DNA of 64,000 nt from assembly GCF_003634705.1 (NCBI RefSeq), contig NZ_RBWU01000002.1:744001-808000 (forward strand), written 5' to 3'. This document shows, one piece after another, positions 55,999 to 64,000 of this stretch (within the stretch, counting starts at the first letter, position 1; each line of letters starts with the position of its first letter). A program made the translations under genes and the position numbers. The notes beneath the pieces are model-generated. The model ran no database searches. It saw only the letters and a list, made by a program, of their open reading frames with translations, and was not told the DNA's origin. The DNA comes from Actinomadura pelletieri DSM 43383 (GTDB lineage Bacteria > Actinomycetota > Actinomycetes > Streptosporangiales > Streptosporangiaceae).

Positions 55999-57070
55999 CG
56001 GTGGCGCTCCGGGCGGGCGGCCGCCGGGCCCGCAGCCTCGCGATCTGCGGCAGCGTCATCTCCGGCAACGTCAGCCGCCCCGGCCTGCGGTGACCGGCGT
56101 TCCGCGATGCCGGCGCGCCCTGTGGGGCCCTGGCCTGTGGCGTTCCCCCTTGCGGGGCTCCGGCCTGCGGGTGCGCGGCCCGCGGGCGCACGGCCTGCGG
56201 ATTCACGGCCTGCGGGTTCACGGGCTGTGGGTTCACGGGCTGCGGAGTCATGGCCTGTGGGGTCATGGCGCCGGTGTCGCGTCGCCGGGCGCCGGCGGCG
56301 CCGCGGCGGTCGGCGGCGGTGCGGCCACGGCGGGCGGTGGCCGAGTGCGTGGGTTGCTCGCTCAGCCTGCCGCGGGCGAGCGTGAAGAGCCGGTCGCACC
56401 AGCCGCTGAGCGTCCCCGTGGCGTCGGCGGTGACGACGACCGCCGGGGCGAGGGAGCGCAGCACCGGGATCAGCTCCGCCATGGCGGCGGTGAGCGCGTG
56501 GTGGCCGGGACCGGCGGCCCCGGTGGGCCACGGCTCGGCGGCGGCGCACAGGTCGCCGAACGGGTCGTCGAGCAGGACGACATCGGGCTCGTGGACGCAG
56601 GCGGCGGCGAGCCCGGCGCGGAGGCGGACGTCGGGCGGCAGCAGCGCGAGTTCGGTGCCGGCGGCCTCGACGAGGTCGAGCCGTCGCACCATGGAGCGCG
56701 CGGCGGATGCGCTCGTCCGCTTGTAGTAGGCCGCGTACTCGACGAACTCGCGGGCCGTCATGTGCTCTGCCCGCGCGAACCGCGCGGGCAGGTATCCGAT
56801 GACGGCCCGTGCGGCGCGCAGACCGGCGGCGGTCGTGATGTCATGTCCGAGAATGTGCAGCGCACCGGCATTCGGCCTGCGCAAGGTCGCGAACGTGGCC
56901 AGCAGAGTGGATTTCCCGGCACCAGGTGGACCGGCCAGGCCGACCACGCCTTCGGGCACGCCGAAGGTCACCGGGCGCAGGAGCCACCGCCCCCCGCGGC
57001 GGACACCCATTCCTCGGGCCACGATCACGGAATGATCCGCGATCACAAGTTTCCCCCCGTTACTCGTCAT
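55991..57070 (-). CDS. ABC transporter ATP-binding protein with degenerate signature
   Basis: A 359-residue protein. The ATPase domain has an intact Walker A (GLAGPPGAGKSTLL) and Walker B (PDVVLLDDPFGDL). The signature motif, normally LSGGQ, is replaced by a LLPPDVRLRAGLA stretch, and the catalytic glutamate after Walker B is not evident (DDPFGD). The C-terminal 110 residues are low-complexity, with (A/P)-(M/V)-(T/N)-P-Q repeats. ATG 57070 is preferred to the far upstream 57262. It probably needs no canonical hydrolysis, or works as a regulatory half. Confidence 0.72.
   Translation of the reverse strand: MTSNGGKLVIADHSVIVARGMGVRRGGRWLLRPVTFGVPEGVVGLAGPPGAGKSTLLATFATLRRPNAGALHILGHDITTAAGLRAARAVIGYLPARFARAEHMTAREFVEYAAYYKRTSASAARSMVRRLDLVEAAGTELALLPPDVRLRAGLAAACVHEPDVVLLDDPFGDLCAAAEPWPTGAAGPGHHALTAAMAELIPVLRSLAPAVVVTADATGTLSGWCDRLFTLARGRLSEQPTHSATARRGRTAADRRGAAGARRRDTGAMTPQAMTPQPVNPQPVNPQAVNPQAVRPRAAHPQAGAPQGGTPQARAPQGAPASRNAGHRRPGRLTLPEMTLPQIARLRARRPPARSATGV
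56164..56266 (-). repeat. 15-bp coding repeats in ABC ATPase tail
   Basis: About seven imperfect 15-bp units (reverse strand sense P-Q-A/P-V-N) form the PQ-rich tail. Like the minisatellite near 23.5 kb the unit is 15 bp, but here the copies have diverged and the frame is kept. Confidence 0.7.
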
Positions 57071-57460
57071 GCGGTCGCGGCGGCCGGTCGGCGCGTCCCG
57101 TGAAAACGGGTGCGCCGGTGGCCTCGTCCCCCAACATTGCCACGTGGCGCCCGTCGGACCGGACCTCCGCCGTTCGGCGGGCCCGGCGTGCCGGTCGCTT
57201 TTGCCGTGCCGCGATGCATCGACACGGTGACTATAACCGGGCTTGGTGATGGCTGTCAGCAATCTTTTTGCCTTTACGGCAGCGCGTCTGGATTTTTTGC
57301 CTGCCCCGCCGAAATGCCAGAATTCTTGATAATACGGACAAATGGTAAATTGGACGTCGAGTGTGGAGGGGTGGGCGGCACGCCGGGCCGTCCGGGCCGT
57401 CCGGTCCGCTGGGAGCGTACGGGCGTACGGTCACCACCGGTCATGGGGCAGGATGGACCC
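57071..57460. other. Intergenic region with AT-rich promoter patch
   Basis: No gene seen. 57262-57350 is AT-rich with two TTTTTGCCT-like repeats. TTCTTG, 17 bp, TAAATT (57322-57350) is a plausible promoter for the thioredoxin-TPR gene. GCGTACG is repeated near 57415. Confidence 0.4.
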
Positions 57461-58411
57461 ATGCCTTCTCGGGACTTTTCGTTGCACGGGGCCATCGATC
57501 TGGGGGCGCGCCAGGCGGCCGCCCGGAAGCAGCAGGAGCGCCGGGCCCAGGGCGGAGACACGTCCGCGGGCACGGGCGGGGGCGGCGCCGCCACCGAATA
57601 CGTCGTGGACGTGACCGACCAGACGTTCAACGCCGAGGTCGTGGAACGGTCGCAGTCCGTTCCCGTCCTCGTGGACTTCTGGGCCGAGTGGTGCGGCCCG
57701 TGTAAGCAGCTCTCGCCGGTTCTGGAGAAGCTGGCCGAAGAGGCGGCCGGCAAGTGGATCCTGGCCAAGATCGACATCGATGCCAACCCGCAGCTCGCCG
57801 CGTACATGCAGCAGATGGGCGTGCGGGGCATCCCGTTCGTGGCGGCGGTCGTCGCCGGGCAGCTGCTTCCGTTCCTGAACGGGGCGGCGCCCGAGGCGCA
57901 GGTGCGGCAGGCCATCGACCAGCTCTTCGAGGCGCTGGTCAAGGAGGGCCTCCTGCTGGAGGCACCGGAGAGCGGCGAGCCCGGGGACGCGCCCGCCGTC
58001 GACCCGGTGCGGCAGCAGGCCGAGGACGCCCTGCAGCGCGGCGACCTGGACGGCGCCAGGGCCGCGTTCGAGCAGATGATCGCCAGGGATCCGCGGGACG
58101 CCGGGGCCAAACAGGGCCTCGCGGCGGTCGAGCTGAGCCGGCGGGTGCGGGCGCTGGACCCCGAACGCGTGCTCCAGGAGGCCGCGGAGAAGCCGGGCGA
58201 CGTGCAGACGCAGATCAACGCGGCCGATGTGGAGATGGCGTCGGGACGCTTGGAGCAGGCGTTCGAGCGGCTGCTGTCGGCGGTTCGGGGCAGCGCGGGC
58301 GACGATCGCGACGCGGCGCGCAAGCACCTGCTGTCGCTGTTCGAGGTCCTGCCGCCGGACGACCCGCGTGTCACCAAGGCCCGCAGGTCCCTCCAGTCGG
58401 CCCTGTTCTGA
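57461..58411 (+). CDS. Thioredoxin-TPR co-chaperone (CnoX/YbbN-like)
   Basis: A 316-residue cytosolic protein. Residues about 45-160 form a thioredoxin domain with an intact WCGPC active site (VDFWAEWCGPCKQLSPVLEK). Residues about 175-310 hold TPR-like helices (AEDALQRGDLDGARAAFEQM). In E. coli the related CnoX/YbbN holds unfolded proteins for GroEL and has lost the active cysteine pair; here the pair is kept, so oxidoreductase activity is possible. ATG 57461 gives MPSRDFSLHGAIDLG; ATG 57443 is also in frame. Confidence 0.88.
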   Translation: MPSRDFSLHGAIDLGARQAAARKQQERRAQGGDTSAGTGGGGAATEYVVDVTDQTFNAEVVERSQSVPVLVDFWAEWCGPCKQLSPVLEKLAEEAAGKWILAKIDIDANPQLAAYMQQMGVRGIPFVAAVVAGQLLPFLNGAAPEAQVRQAIDQLFEALVKEGLLLEAPESGEPGDAPAVDPVRQQAEDALQRGDLDGARAAFEQMIARDPRDAGAKQGLAAVELSRRVRALDPERVLQEAAEKPGDVQTQINAADVEMASGRLEQAFERLLSAVRGSAGDDRDAARKHLLSLFEVLPPDDPRVTKARRSLQSALF

Positions 58412-58746
58412 CGCCCGACCCGCCGTCTTCCGTGGGCGTCGCGGCTCGTCGTCCCGCCCGCCGGGAACCGCCCCGCGGGCGTGTCCCGGGCGGGACGAGC
58501 CGGGGCGATCGGGACACCCTACGGCCTGGTTGAGCGTATGCTCGATGGCAATGACCGCGCCCGTACGGCCCATGTGAAGCACGTCCACGGGGCCGATCCC
58601 GTTGATCCCCGGCTCCACCGTCTCGTGATCGACGCGATGAGCCGGTCCGCGTCCGCGACCGGTGAACCCGTCGTCGCGGCGCGGGTGTGCCGAGTCACCT
58701 GAAGGGACCGGGCCGCGGCTCTCATCCGAGCAGAGGGGCAGTTGTC
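58412..58746. other. Intergenic region upstream of malic enzyme
   Basis: 335 bp without a supported gene. GAGC-GTAT-GCTC (58532-58543) is a perfect 12-bp palindrome in mid-gap and TATGCT inside it could be a -10. An ORF from 58481 overlaps the region but has no family resemblance. Confidence 0.35.
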
Positions 58747-60150
58747 GTGGCGAGCGTGCCGAGCGTGTCGTACTCCATCACCGTCCGGCTGGAGGTCCCG
58801 GCGGGCGGCCGGGCCGTCAGCCAGATCACCCATGTCGTGGAGAACGCCGGCGGGATCGTCACGGCCCTCGACGTCAACACCGCCGGGCACGAGACGCTGC
58901 GCATCGACGTCACGATCGCGACCCGCGACACCGAGCACGCCGAGGCGATCGCGGCGGCGCTGGAGCAGATCGACGCCGTCAAGATCCACAAGGTCAGCGA
59001 CCGGACGTTCCTGATGCATCTCGGCGGCAAGATCGAGATGCAGTCCAAGGTGCCGCTGCGCAACCGCGACGAGCTGTCGATGGCGTACACGCCCGGCGTC
59101 GCCCGCGTCTCCCTCGCCATCGCCCGCAACCCCGAGGACGTCCGCCGCCTGACGATAAAGCGCAACAGCGTCGCGGTCGTCACGGACGGGTCGGCGGTGC
59201 TCGGGCTCGGCAACATCGGCCCGGAGGCCGCGCTGCCGGTCATGGAGGGCAAGGCGGCGCTGTTCAAACGGTTCGCCGGCATCGACGCCTGGCCGATCTG
59301 CCTCGACACGCAGGACACCGACGAGATCGTCCGGACCGTCCAGATCCTCGCGCCCGCGTTCGGCGGCATCAACCTGGAGGACATCTCCGCGCCCCGCTGC
59401 TTCGAGGTCGAGGCGCGGCTGCGCGAGCTGCTCGACATCCCCGTCTTCCACGACGACCAGCACGGCACCGCGATCTGCGTCCTGGCCGCGCTGACCAACG
59501 CGCTGCGCGTCGTCGGCAAGGACATCGGCTCCGTCCGCATCACGATGGCGGGCGCGGGAGCGGCCGGCACCGCCATCCTCAAGCTGCTGATGCACGCGGG
59601 CGCCCGCGACCTGGTCGTGTGCGACTACCGCGGCGCCGTCCACGCCGGCCGCGACGACCTGGACGAGTCGCTCGGCTGGATCGCGTCCCACACCAACGCG
59701 GGCGGCTACGCGGGCGACCTGCGCGGCGCCGTGAAGGACGCCGACGTGTTCATCGGCGTGTCCGCTCCCGGCATCCTGACCGGCGACGACGTCGCCACGA
59801 TGAAGGACGACGCGATCGTGTTCGCGCTCGCCAACCCCGAGCCGGAGGTGTCCCCGGACGAGGCGCGCGAGCACGCCGCCGTCGTCGCCACCGGCCGCAG
59901 CGACTACCCCAACCAGATCAACAACGTGCTGGCGTTCCCCGGCGTGTTCCGCGGGCTGCTGGACGCGCAGGCGGACGTCGTCACCCTGGACATGCTGGCC
60001 GCCGCCGCGAAGGCCCTCGCCGAGGTCGTCACGCCGGACGAGCTGGGCCCGAACTACATCGTGCCGAGCGTCTTCCACCCGGAGGTCAGCACCCGGGTGG
60101 CGGGCGCGGTGCGCGAGGCCGCGGGCGGCCGTCCCCGCACCGAGGCCTGA
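58747..60150 (+). CDS. NAD(P)-dependent malic enzyme with ACT domain
   Basis: A 467-residue malic enzyme converting malate to pyruvate and CO2. An N-terminal ACT-like domain is at residues 1-85 (YSITVRLEVPAGGRAVSQIT). The catalytic part has MAYTPGVARVSLAI, IKRNSVAVVTDGSAVLGLGN, the metal site VFHDDQHGTAICVLAAL and the NAD loop MAGAGAAGTAI. GTG 58747 follows AGAGGGG. The ACT domain implies allosteric control by an amino acid or similar ligand. Confidence 0.93.
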   Translation: MASVPSVSYSITVRLEVPAGGRAVSQITHVVENAGGIVTALDVNTAGHETLRIDVTIATRDTEHAEAIAAALEQIDAVKIHKVSDRTFLMHLGGKIEMQSKVPLRNRDELSMAYTPGVARVSLAIARNPEDVRRLTIKRNSVAVVTDGSAVLGLGNIGPEAALPVMEGKAALFKRFAGIDAWPICLDTQDTDEIVRTVQILAPAFGGINLEDISAPRCFEVEARLRELLDIPVFHDDQHGTAICVLAALTNALRVVGKDIGSVRITMAGAGAAGTAILKLLMHAGARDLVVCDYRGAVHAGRDDLDESLGWIASHTNAGGYAGDLRGAVKDADVFIGVSAPGILTGDDVATMKDDAIVFALANPEPEVSPDEAREHAAVVATGRSDYPNQINNVLAFPGVFRGLLDAQADVVTLDMLAAAAKALAEVVTPDELGPNYIVPSVFHPEVSTRVAGAVREAAGGRPRTEA

Positions 60151-60155
60151 GCGGT

Positions 60156-60782
60156 CTAGGAGTTCTTCTTCGGGAAGATCTGCTCGCGCCGGCGGGGCCA
60201 GATCCCGCCGTACCAGAAGATGATCACGCCGGTGAGGATGACGCCGACGCCGGTCGCCGCGCGGGCCCACAGGACCGCGTCGGGGCCGGTGTTGGGGAGC
60301 TCGTCCGGCGGGGTCTTGGTCGGCGCGGGCGCCGCCTCCGCCTTCTCGCAGTTCGCCTTGACGGTCTTGGCCGTGAGGCGCTTGCCGGCCCAGTTGACCG
60401 TGATGCGGGTGCGGCGGTCCTCGCGGACGTCGACGGCCACCGTCCGGGTCGCGTCCGGCCGGATCTGGCCGGGAATCGCGGCGGTGTCGTCGTTCTTCTC
60501 GATCCCGAAGTCCTCGGTCTTGCTTCCGGTGTTGCGGATCGTGACCCGGACCGTGCTCGCCGGGCACGACACGGCCCCGATGGTGGCGGTCACCGGACGC
60601 GCCGAGCTGCCGCCGCTGGGAGACGCGGACGGATCGGAGGTGCTCGCGGACGCGCTGGGCGAGGTGGTGGCCGAGGCCGCGGGCTCGGAGTCCGGCGACA
60701 TCCAGCTGACCAGCGCCGGGACCGCGATCAGTGCGCCGATCACGATGAACACGGCCGCGATGACGACCCTGGGCAACTGCAT
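60156..60782 (-). CDS. LPXTG cell-wall-anchored protein
   Basis: A 208-residue secreted protein: N-terminal hydrophobic segment (about 5-27), serine/threonine-rich linker, beta-rich domain (TVRVTIRNTGSKTEDFGIEK) and a sortase signal LPNTGP near residue 164, followed by a C-terminal hydrophobic helix and basic tail (RRRE). No sortase is in the window. It should be linked to peptidoglycan. It may bind ligand or simply line the wall. Confidence 0.82.
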   Translation of the reverse strand: MQLPRVVIAAVFIVIGALIAVPALVSWMSPDSEPAASATTSPSASASTSDPSASPSGGSSARPVTATIGAVSCPASTVRVTIRNTGSKTEDFGIEKNDDTAAIPGQIRPDATRTVAVDVREDRRTRITVNWAGKRLTAKTVKANCEKAEAAPAPTKTPPDELPNTGPDAVLWARAATGVGVILTGVIIFWYGGIWPRRREQIFPKKNS

Positions 60783-60942
60783 TGCTGTCCTCCCCGGCCC
60801 AACTGGCGGGCATCGAGCGGGTGGCCGAACTGACTCTAGATCATTCTTAACCTAGGTCCTTGTGGTGCCGATATCCCCATCGATAGGAATGCGTAACAGG
60901 CTAACGAGCCGGCGGACGTGCCGCCGGAGGTCCGCGCAACGC

Positions 60943-61530
60943 ATGATGGAACGCATGGAAGACGGCATCAGGGTGGGGCTCCTGCTGGTGGCGACCCCTC
61001 AGCTCGAGGATCCGAATTTCCGGCGGAGCGTCGTCCTGCTGGTCGAGCACGACATGGAGGGCGGCACGCTCGGCGTCGTCCTCAACCGGCCGACCGAGGT
61101 TCCGGTGGACCGGGTGCTGCCGCCGTGGGCGGAACTCGTCACCGGACCGGCGGTCGTGTTCCAGGGCGGCCCGGTCGCGCTGGAGAACGCGCTCGCGCTG
61201 GCCCGGCTGCCCGGCGAGGAGGAGCCGCTCGGGTGGCGCGCGCTGGACGGCGGCGCCGAGGTCTCGCGGGTGGGGCTCGTCGATCTGGAGGCCCCGCCCG
61301 GGTTGCTGGCGGCCGAGCTGCTGCAACTGCGGGTGTTCGCGGGTTACGCGGGCTGGTCGGCGGGGCAGTTGCGGGCGGAGATCGAGGAGGGCTCGTGGTA
61401 CCTGGTGCCGGCGGAGGCGGGAGACGTGTTCGCGGGCGACCCGGACGGGCTCTGGCGGCACGTTCTGCGCAGGCAGGGCGGTGACCTGGCGTTCGTCTCC
61501 ACGTTCCCCGAGGACCCGACGCTGAACTAA
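60943..61530 (+). CDS. YqgE/AlgH family protein
   Basis: A 195-residue protein of the YqgE family: LLVATPQLEDPNFRRSVVLL, HDMEGGTLGVVLNRPTEV, VFQGGPVALENALAL and FAGYAGWSAGQLRAEIEEGSW. No biochemical function is established. The start is uncertain: ATG 60943 has GGAGG 12 nt upstream; 60955 gives MEDGIRVG and is close to the usual family N-terminus. DUF3039 follows by one base. Confidence 0.88.
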   Translation: MMERMEDGIRVGLLLVATPQLEDPNFRRSVVLLVEHDMEGGTLGVVLNRPTEVPVDRVLPPWAELVTGPAVVFQGGPVALENALALARLPGEEEPLGWRALDGGAEVSRVGLVDLEAPPGLLAAELLQLRVFAGYAGWSAGQLRAEIEEGSWYLVPAEAGDVFAGDPDGLWRHVLRRQGGDLAFVSTFPEDPTLN

Positions 61531-61531
61531 G

Positions 61532-61804
61532 GTGAGCGATGTGAGTACGAAGATCCTGCCCGACGGCGACACCCAGACAGATGTCCGGCCGGACCTCTCG
61601 CACGGTGACGGCGACCATGAGCGGTTCGCGCACTATGTGAAGAAGGCAAAGATCACCGAGAGCGCGGTGACCGGCACGCCGGTGATCGCGCTGTGCGGCA
61701 AGGTCTGGGTCCCGAACCGCGACCCGAAGAAGTACCCGGTCTGCCCGGAGTGCAAGAAGATCTATGAGTCGATGAAGTCGGGCGGCGGCGAGGGCGACGA
61801 GTGA
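61532..61804 (+). CDS. DUF3039 protein
   Basis: A 90-residue soluble protein matching DUF3039 (HYVKKAKITESAVTGTPVIA, LCGKVWVPNRDPKKYPVCPECK). The three cysteines and a histidine suggest a zinc site. In actinomycetes this gene sits between YqgE and a DEAD/DEAH helicase, with which it may act; function unknown. Confidence 0.87.
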   Translation: MSDVSTKILPDGDTQTDVRPDLSHGDGDHERFAHYVKKAKITESAVTGTPVIALCGKVWVPNRDPKKYPVCPECKKIYESMKSGGGEGDE

Positions 61805-61906
61805 CCGGCCGCCGACCGGCGGCCGTCGACGCGCGTGCGTGAGTAGGGTCCCGCGATCAGGGGGCTGACCGCGGGGCCTTGGTGTTGACATTTTTACGGG
61901 GGACGA

Positions 61907-62896
61907 ATGCGGCGGATGGCCGGGGTTTCGCTATGCGCACTGTTGGTTACGGTCGGTGCCGTTTCGGGGTCGGTGGGTGACCGGCCCCGGGGCAGGGCGG
62001 CACCGGTGGCGCCGGTGGCGCGGGCGGCGGCACACGGCGACGAGTGCTTCTCGGGCGCCCTGTCGGACGGCGGGGCCCGGGTGACGCGTCCGGACGACCG
62101 GGCCGACGACCGGGCCGACCTCGACCGTGGTCAGGTCGTCGCCATGCTCGCCGACCTTCGCCGGACGCTGCGCGACCGGTTCGGCACGTCCGACGAACGG
62201 CGCCTCGACACGGCGCTGCGCCGGGCGCGGCCCGTCGTCGTGCCGGTGCGGTTCCACGTCGTCCACAGCGGACGTCTGGGCAAGCTGTCGGAGGCGTCCG
62301 CGCGGCGGCAGGTCTCCACGCTGAACGCCGCCTACGGAGGTAGGACGGGTGGTGTCGACACGCGCGTCCGGTTCCGGTTGGTGAGCTATGGCAGTTTCGA
62401 CCAGCCGGCGTGGTTCGACAATCCGCACCGGTACGAGGCCCCGATGAAACGGCGGCTGCGCAAGGGGGGACGCGGCACGCTCAACATCTTCACCGCGGCG
62501 GTCGGCACCGACGTGCTGGGCTACTCCACGTTCCCGCAGCAGTACCGGAAGAACCCGCGTATGGACGGTGTCGTCATCGACTACCGGAGCGTGCCGCGCG
62601 GGCAGTACAAGTCGTTCAACCGCGGGTACACGGCCGTCCACGAGATCGGGCACTGGCTCGGCCTGCTGCACACCTTCGAGGGCGGTTGCGTGCCGCCGGG
62701 CGACGGGGTGGCCGACACCCCGTACGAGGCCGCACCGGCGGAAGGATGTCCTCACTTCCGGGACACATGCCCGCGGCGGGGCGTCGACCCGGTGCACAAC
62801 TTCATGGACTACGCGCACGACGCCTGCATGCGGGAGTTCACCGCAGGCCAGGGCCGCCGGATCCGCGCGTCCTGGGCCGCCTACCGGTCCCGCTGA
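61907..62896 (+). CDS. Secreted M43-type zinc metalloprotease
   Basis: A 329-residue exported protease of the pappalysin/cytophagalysin group. The signal peptide is at residues 1-24. The metzincin zinc motif is HEIGHWLGLLHTF, with later cysteines (GGCVPP, CPHFRDTC) and the Met-turn NFMDYAHDACMREF. It cleaves extracellular proteins. ATG 61907 follows a run of G (ACGGGGGACGA). Confidence 0.88.
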   Translation: MRRMAGVSLCALLVTVGAVSGSVGDRPRGRAAPVAPVARAAAHGDECFSGALSDGGARVTRPDDRADDRADLDRGQVVAMLADLRRTLRDRFGTSDERRLDTALRRARPVVVPVRFHVVHSGRLGKLSEASARRQVSTLNAAYGGRTGGVDTRVRFRLVSYGSFDQPAWFDNPHRYEAPMKRRLRKGGRGTLNIFTAAVGTDVLGYSTFPQQYRKNPRMDGVVIDYRSVPRGQYKSFNRGYTAVHEIGHWLGLLHTFEGGCVPPGDGVADTPYEAAPAEGCPHFRDTCPRRGVDPVHNFMDYAHDACMREFTAGQGRRIRASWAAYRSR

Positions 62897-62997
62897 ACCC
62901 CGCCCGTGCCGTGTCCGCGCCGTGCCCGCGGGTTGTGGATCTCGGCACATGTGCGGCGCGGGCGGCGCGATCTGTCGGTGCGGCTCGATAGCCTTCG

Positions 62998-64000
62998 ATG
63001 ACCGTGAGCACCTTCGCCGCATCGAGCATGCCTCCCGCCTTCCCCGAGCGGGCCGCCTGGGGAACGGCGTCGTCCCTGCGCGCCTGGCAGCAGCAGGCGC
63101 TGGAGGCCTACTTCGGGCGGGACGGCACCGCGCCCGGTCCGCGCGACTTCCTCACCGTCGCGACGCCCGGCGCCGGTAAGACGACGTTCGCGCTCCGCCT
63201 CGCCCGGGAGCTGCTGGAACGCCGTATCGTCTCGGCGATCACGATCGTGTGCCCCACCGAGCATCTCAAGCGGCAGTGGGCCGAGTCCGCGGCCCGGGTC
63301 GGCATCAAGATCAACCCGGAGTACCAGAACGGCGACGGGCCCGTCGGCAAGGACTTCCACGGCGTCGCCGTCACCTATGCGACCGTCGCCGCGCGGCCCG
63401 CGCTGCACCGCAACCGCACCGAGTCCCGCAAGTCCCTGGTCATCTTCGACGAGGTGCACCACGCGGGCGACGGGCTGTCCTGGGGCGACGCCGTCCGGGA
63501 GGCGTTCGAGCCCGCGACCCGCCGGCTCGGCCTGTCGGGCACGCCGTTCCGCACCGACATCAACCCGATCCCGTTCGTCCAGTACGACGAGGGGCCCGAC
63601 GGCGTCCGTCGCAGCCGCGCCGACTACACCTACGGCTACGGTCCGGCCCTCGCCGACGGCGTCGTCCGTCCGGTGATCTTCCTGGCGTACGCGGGGGAGA
63701 TGCGCTGGCGCACCCGCGCGGGCGACGAGATCACCGCGACCCTCGGCGAACCGCTCACCCAGGACCAGACCGCCCAGGCGTGGCGTGCCGCGCTCGACCC
63801 GAAGGGCGACTGGATCAGACAGGTCCTGGCCGCCGCCGACCGGCGGCTCACCGAACTGCGCCGCGCCATTCCGGACGCGGGCGGCCTGGTGATCGCCACC
63901 GACCATGAGACGGCCCGCGCCTACGCCGCGATGCTGCGCGCCGTCACCGGCCAGGGCGCCACGGTCGTGCTGTCGGACGACCCGTCCGCGTCCAAGAAGA
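62998..64000 (+). CDS. DEAD/DEAH-box helicase (partial, runs off right edge)
   Basis: 334 codons are visible and the reading frame does not end in the window. It begins MTVSTFAASSMPP. SF2 helicase motifs are motif I TPGAGKTTFALRLA, motif II VIFDEVHHAGDGLSW and motif III GLSGTPFRTD, with a second RecA-like region beginning at ADRRLTEL. This is the actinobacterial helicase commonly next to DUF3039. A role in DNA repair or RNA remodelling is guessed. Confidence 0.9.
   Translation, partial: MTVSTFAASSMPPAFPERAAWGTASSLRAWQQQALEAYFGRDGTAPGPRDFLTVATPGAGKTTFALRLARELLERRIVSAITIVCPTEHLKRQWAESAARVGIKINPEYQNGDGPVGKDFHGVAVTYATVAARPALHRNRTESRKSLVIFDEVHHAGDGLSWGDAVREAFEPATRRLGLSGTPFRTDINPIPFVQYDEGPDGVRRSRADYTYGYGPALADGVVRPVIFLAYAGEMRWRTRAGDEITATLGEPLTQDQTAQAWRAALDPKGDWIRQVLAAADRRLTELRRAIPDAGGLVIATDHETARAYAAMLRAVTGQGATVVLSDDPSASKK

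Noticed and set aside
58481..58702. Forward ORF of 73 residues before malic enzyme
   Set aside because: No ribosome site, no family likeness, and it spans the palindrome and probable promoter.

Overview
This 64 kb window is chromosomal DNA from a very GC-rich actinomycete. Coding density is high, GTG starts are common, third codon positions are almost all G or C, and mismatch repair is represented by the actinobacterial NucS endonuclease. From memory, the gene order nrtL-lysA-hom-thrC-thrB-rho-rpmE-prfA-prmC-tsaC-WecA-like-atp, followed by nucS, a FilP/Scy-like coiled-coil gene, mce and thiolase, matches the conserved core of Streptomyces and its relatives. Small differences, such as the repeat ORF between prfA and prmC, fit a Streptosporangiales member such as the Actinomadura group, but that placement is inference.

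Layout. 1-2.3 kb holds accessory genes: a GyrI-like protein, a decayed AraC regulator and a secreted I36-like protein. 2.35-6.5 kb is a decayed integrative island beside an intact tRNA-Arg(CCG). Two truncated copies of the tRNA 3' half cut it into a proximal segment (frameshifted tyrosine integrase and a HycA-like gene) and a distal segment (ScoMcrA-type HNH nuclease and an S1-like protein). 6.6-12.5 kb holds a CheY-like regulator and nrtL-lysA-hom-thrC-thrB (lysine, homoserine and threonine synthesis). 12.5-22 kb holds rho, a two-component system, rpmE with a structured leader, prfA, a 70-residue repeat ORF, prmC, tsaC and a DUF2207 protein. 22-32 kb holds a WecA-like transferase, a 15-bp minisatellite and the complete F0F1 ATP synthase operon.

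32-48 kb holds exported and metabolic genes (M28 peptidase, DUF4097 lipoprotein, cobalamin adenosyltransferase, GMC oxidoreductase, aldehyde dehydrogenase, NmrA-like reductase with a divergent TetR, M50 protease, DUF3224), then nucS, an SCO5389-family protein, an LLM oxidoreductase, a 3-hydroxyacyl-CoA dehydrogenase and two hydrolases. 48-64 kb holds an AI-2E-type permease with a repeat tail, a FilP/Scy-like protein, methylmalonyl-CoA epimerase and thiolase, a degenerate ABC pair, a thioredoxin-TPR protein, malic enzyme, an LPXTG protein, YqgE, DUF3039, an M43 metalloprotease and a DEAD/DEAH helicase that runs off the right edge.

Three signals look least explained. (1) Two unannotated small basic proteins (36 and 62 aa, about 5 kb apart) align without gaps and share a 64-69 bp upstream element built on TAAGGCG/CGCCTTA, at the same distance from their start codons. 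(2) The palindrome GGTGGGGTTAGCCCCACC lies 86-90 bp upstream of both the histidine kinase gene and a DUF4097 lipoprotein gene 19 kb away, in the same orientation, which suggests a small regulon. (3) A 70-codon ORF of 18-residue repeats is joined by ATGA overlaps to prfA and prmC.
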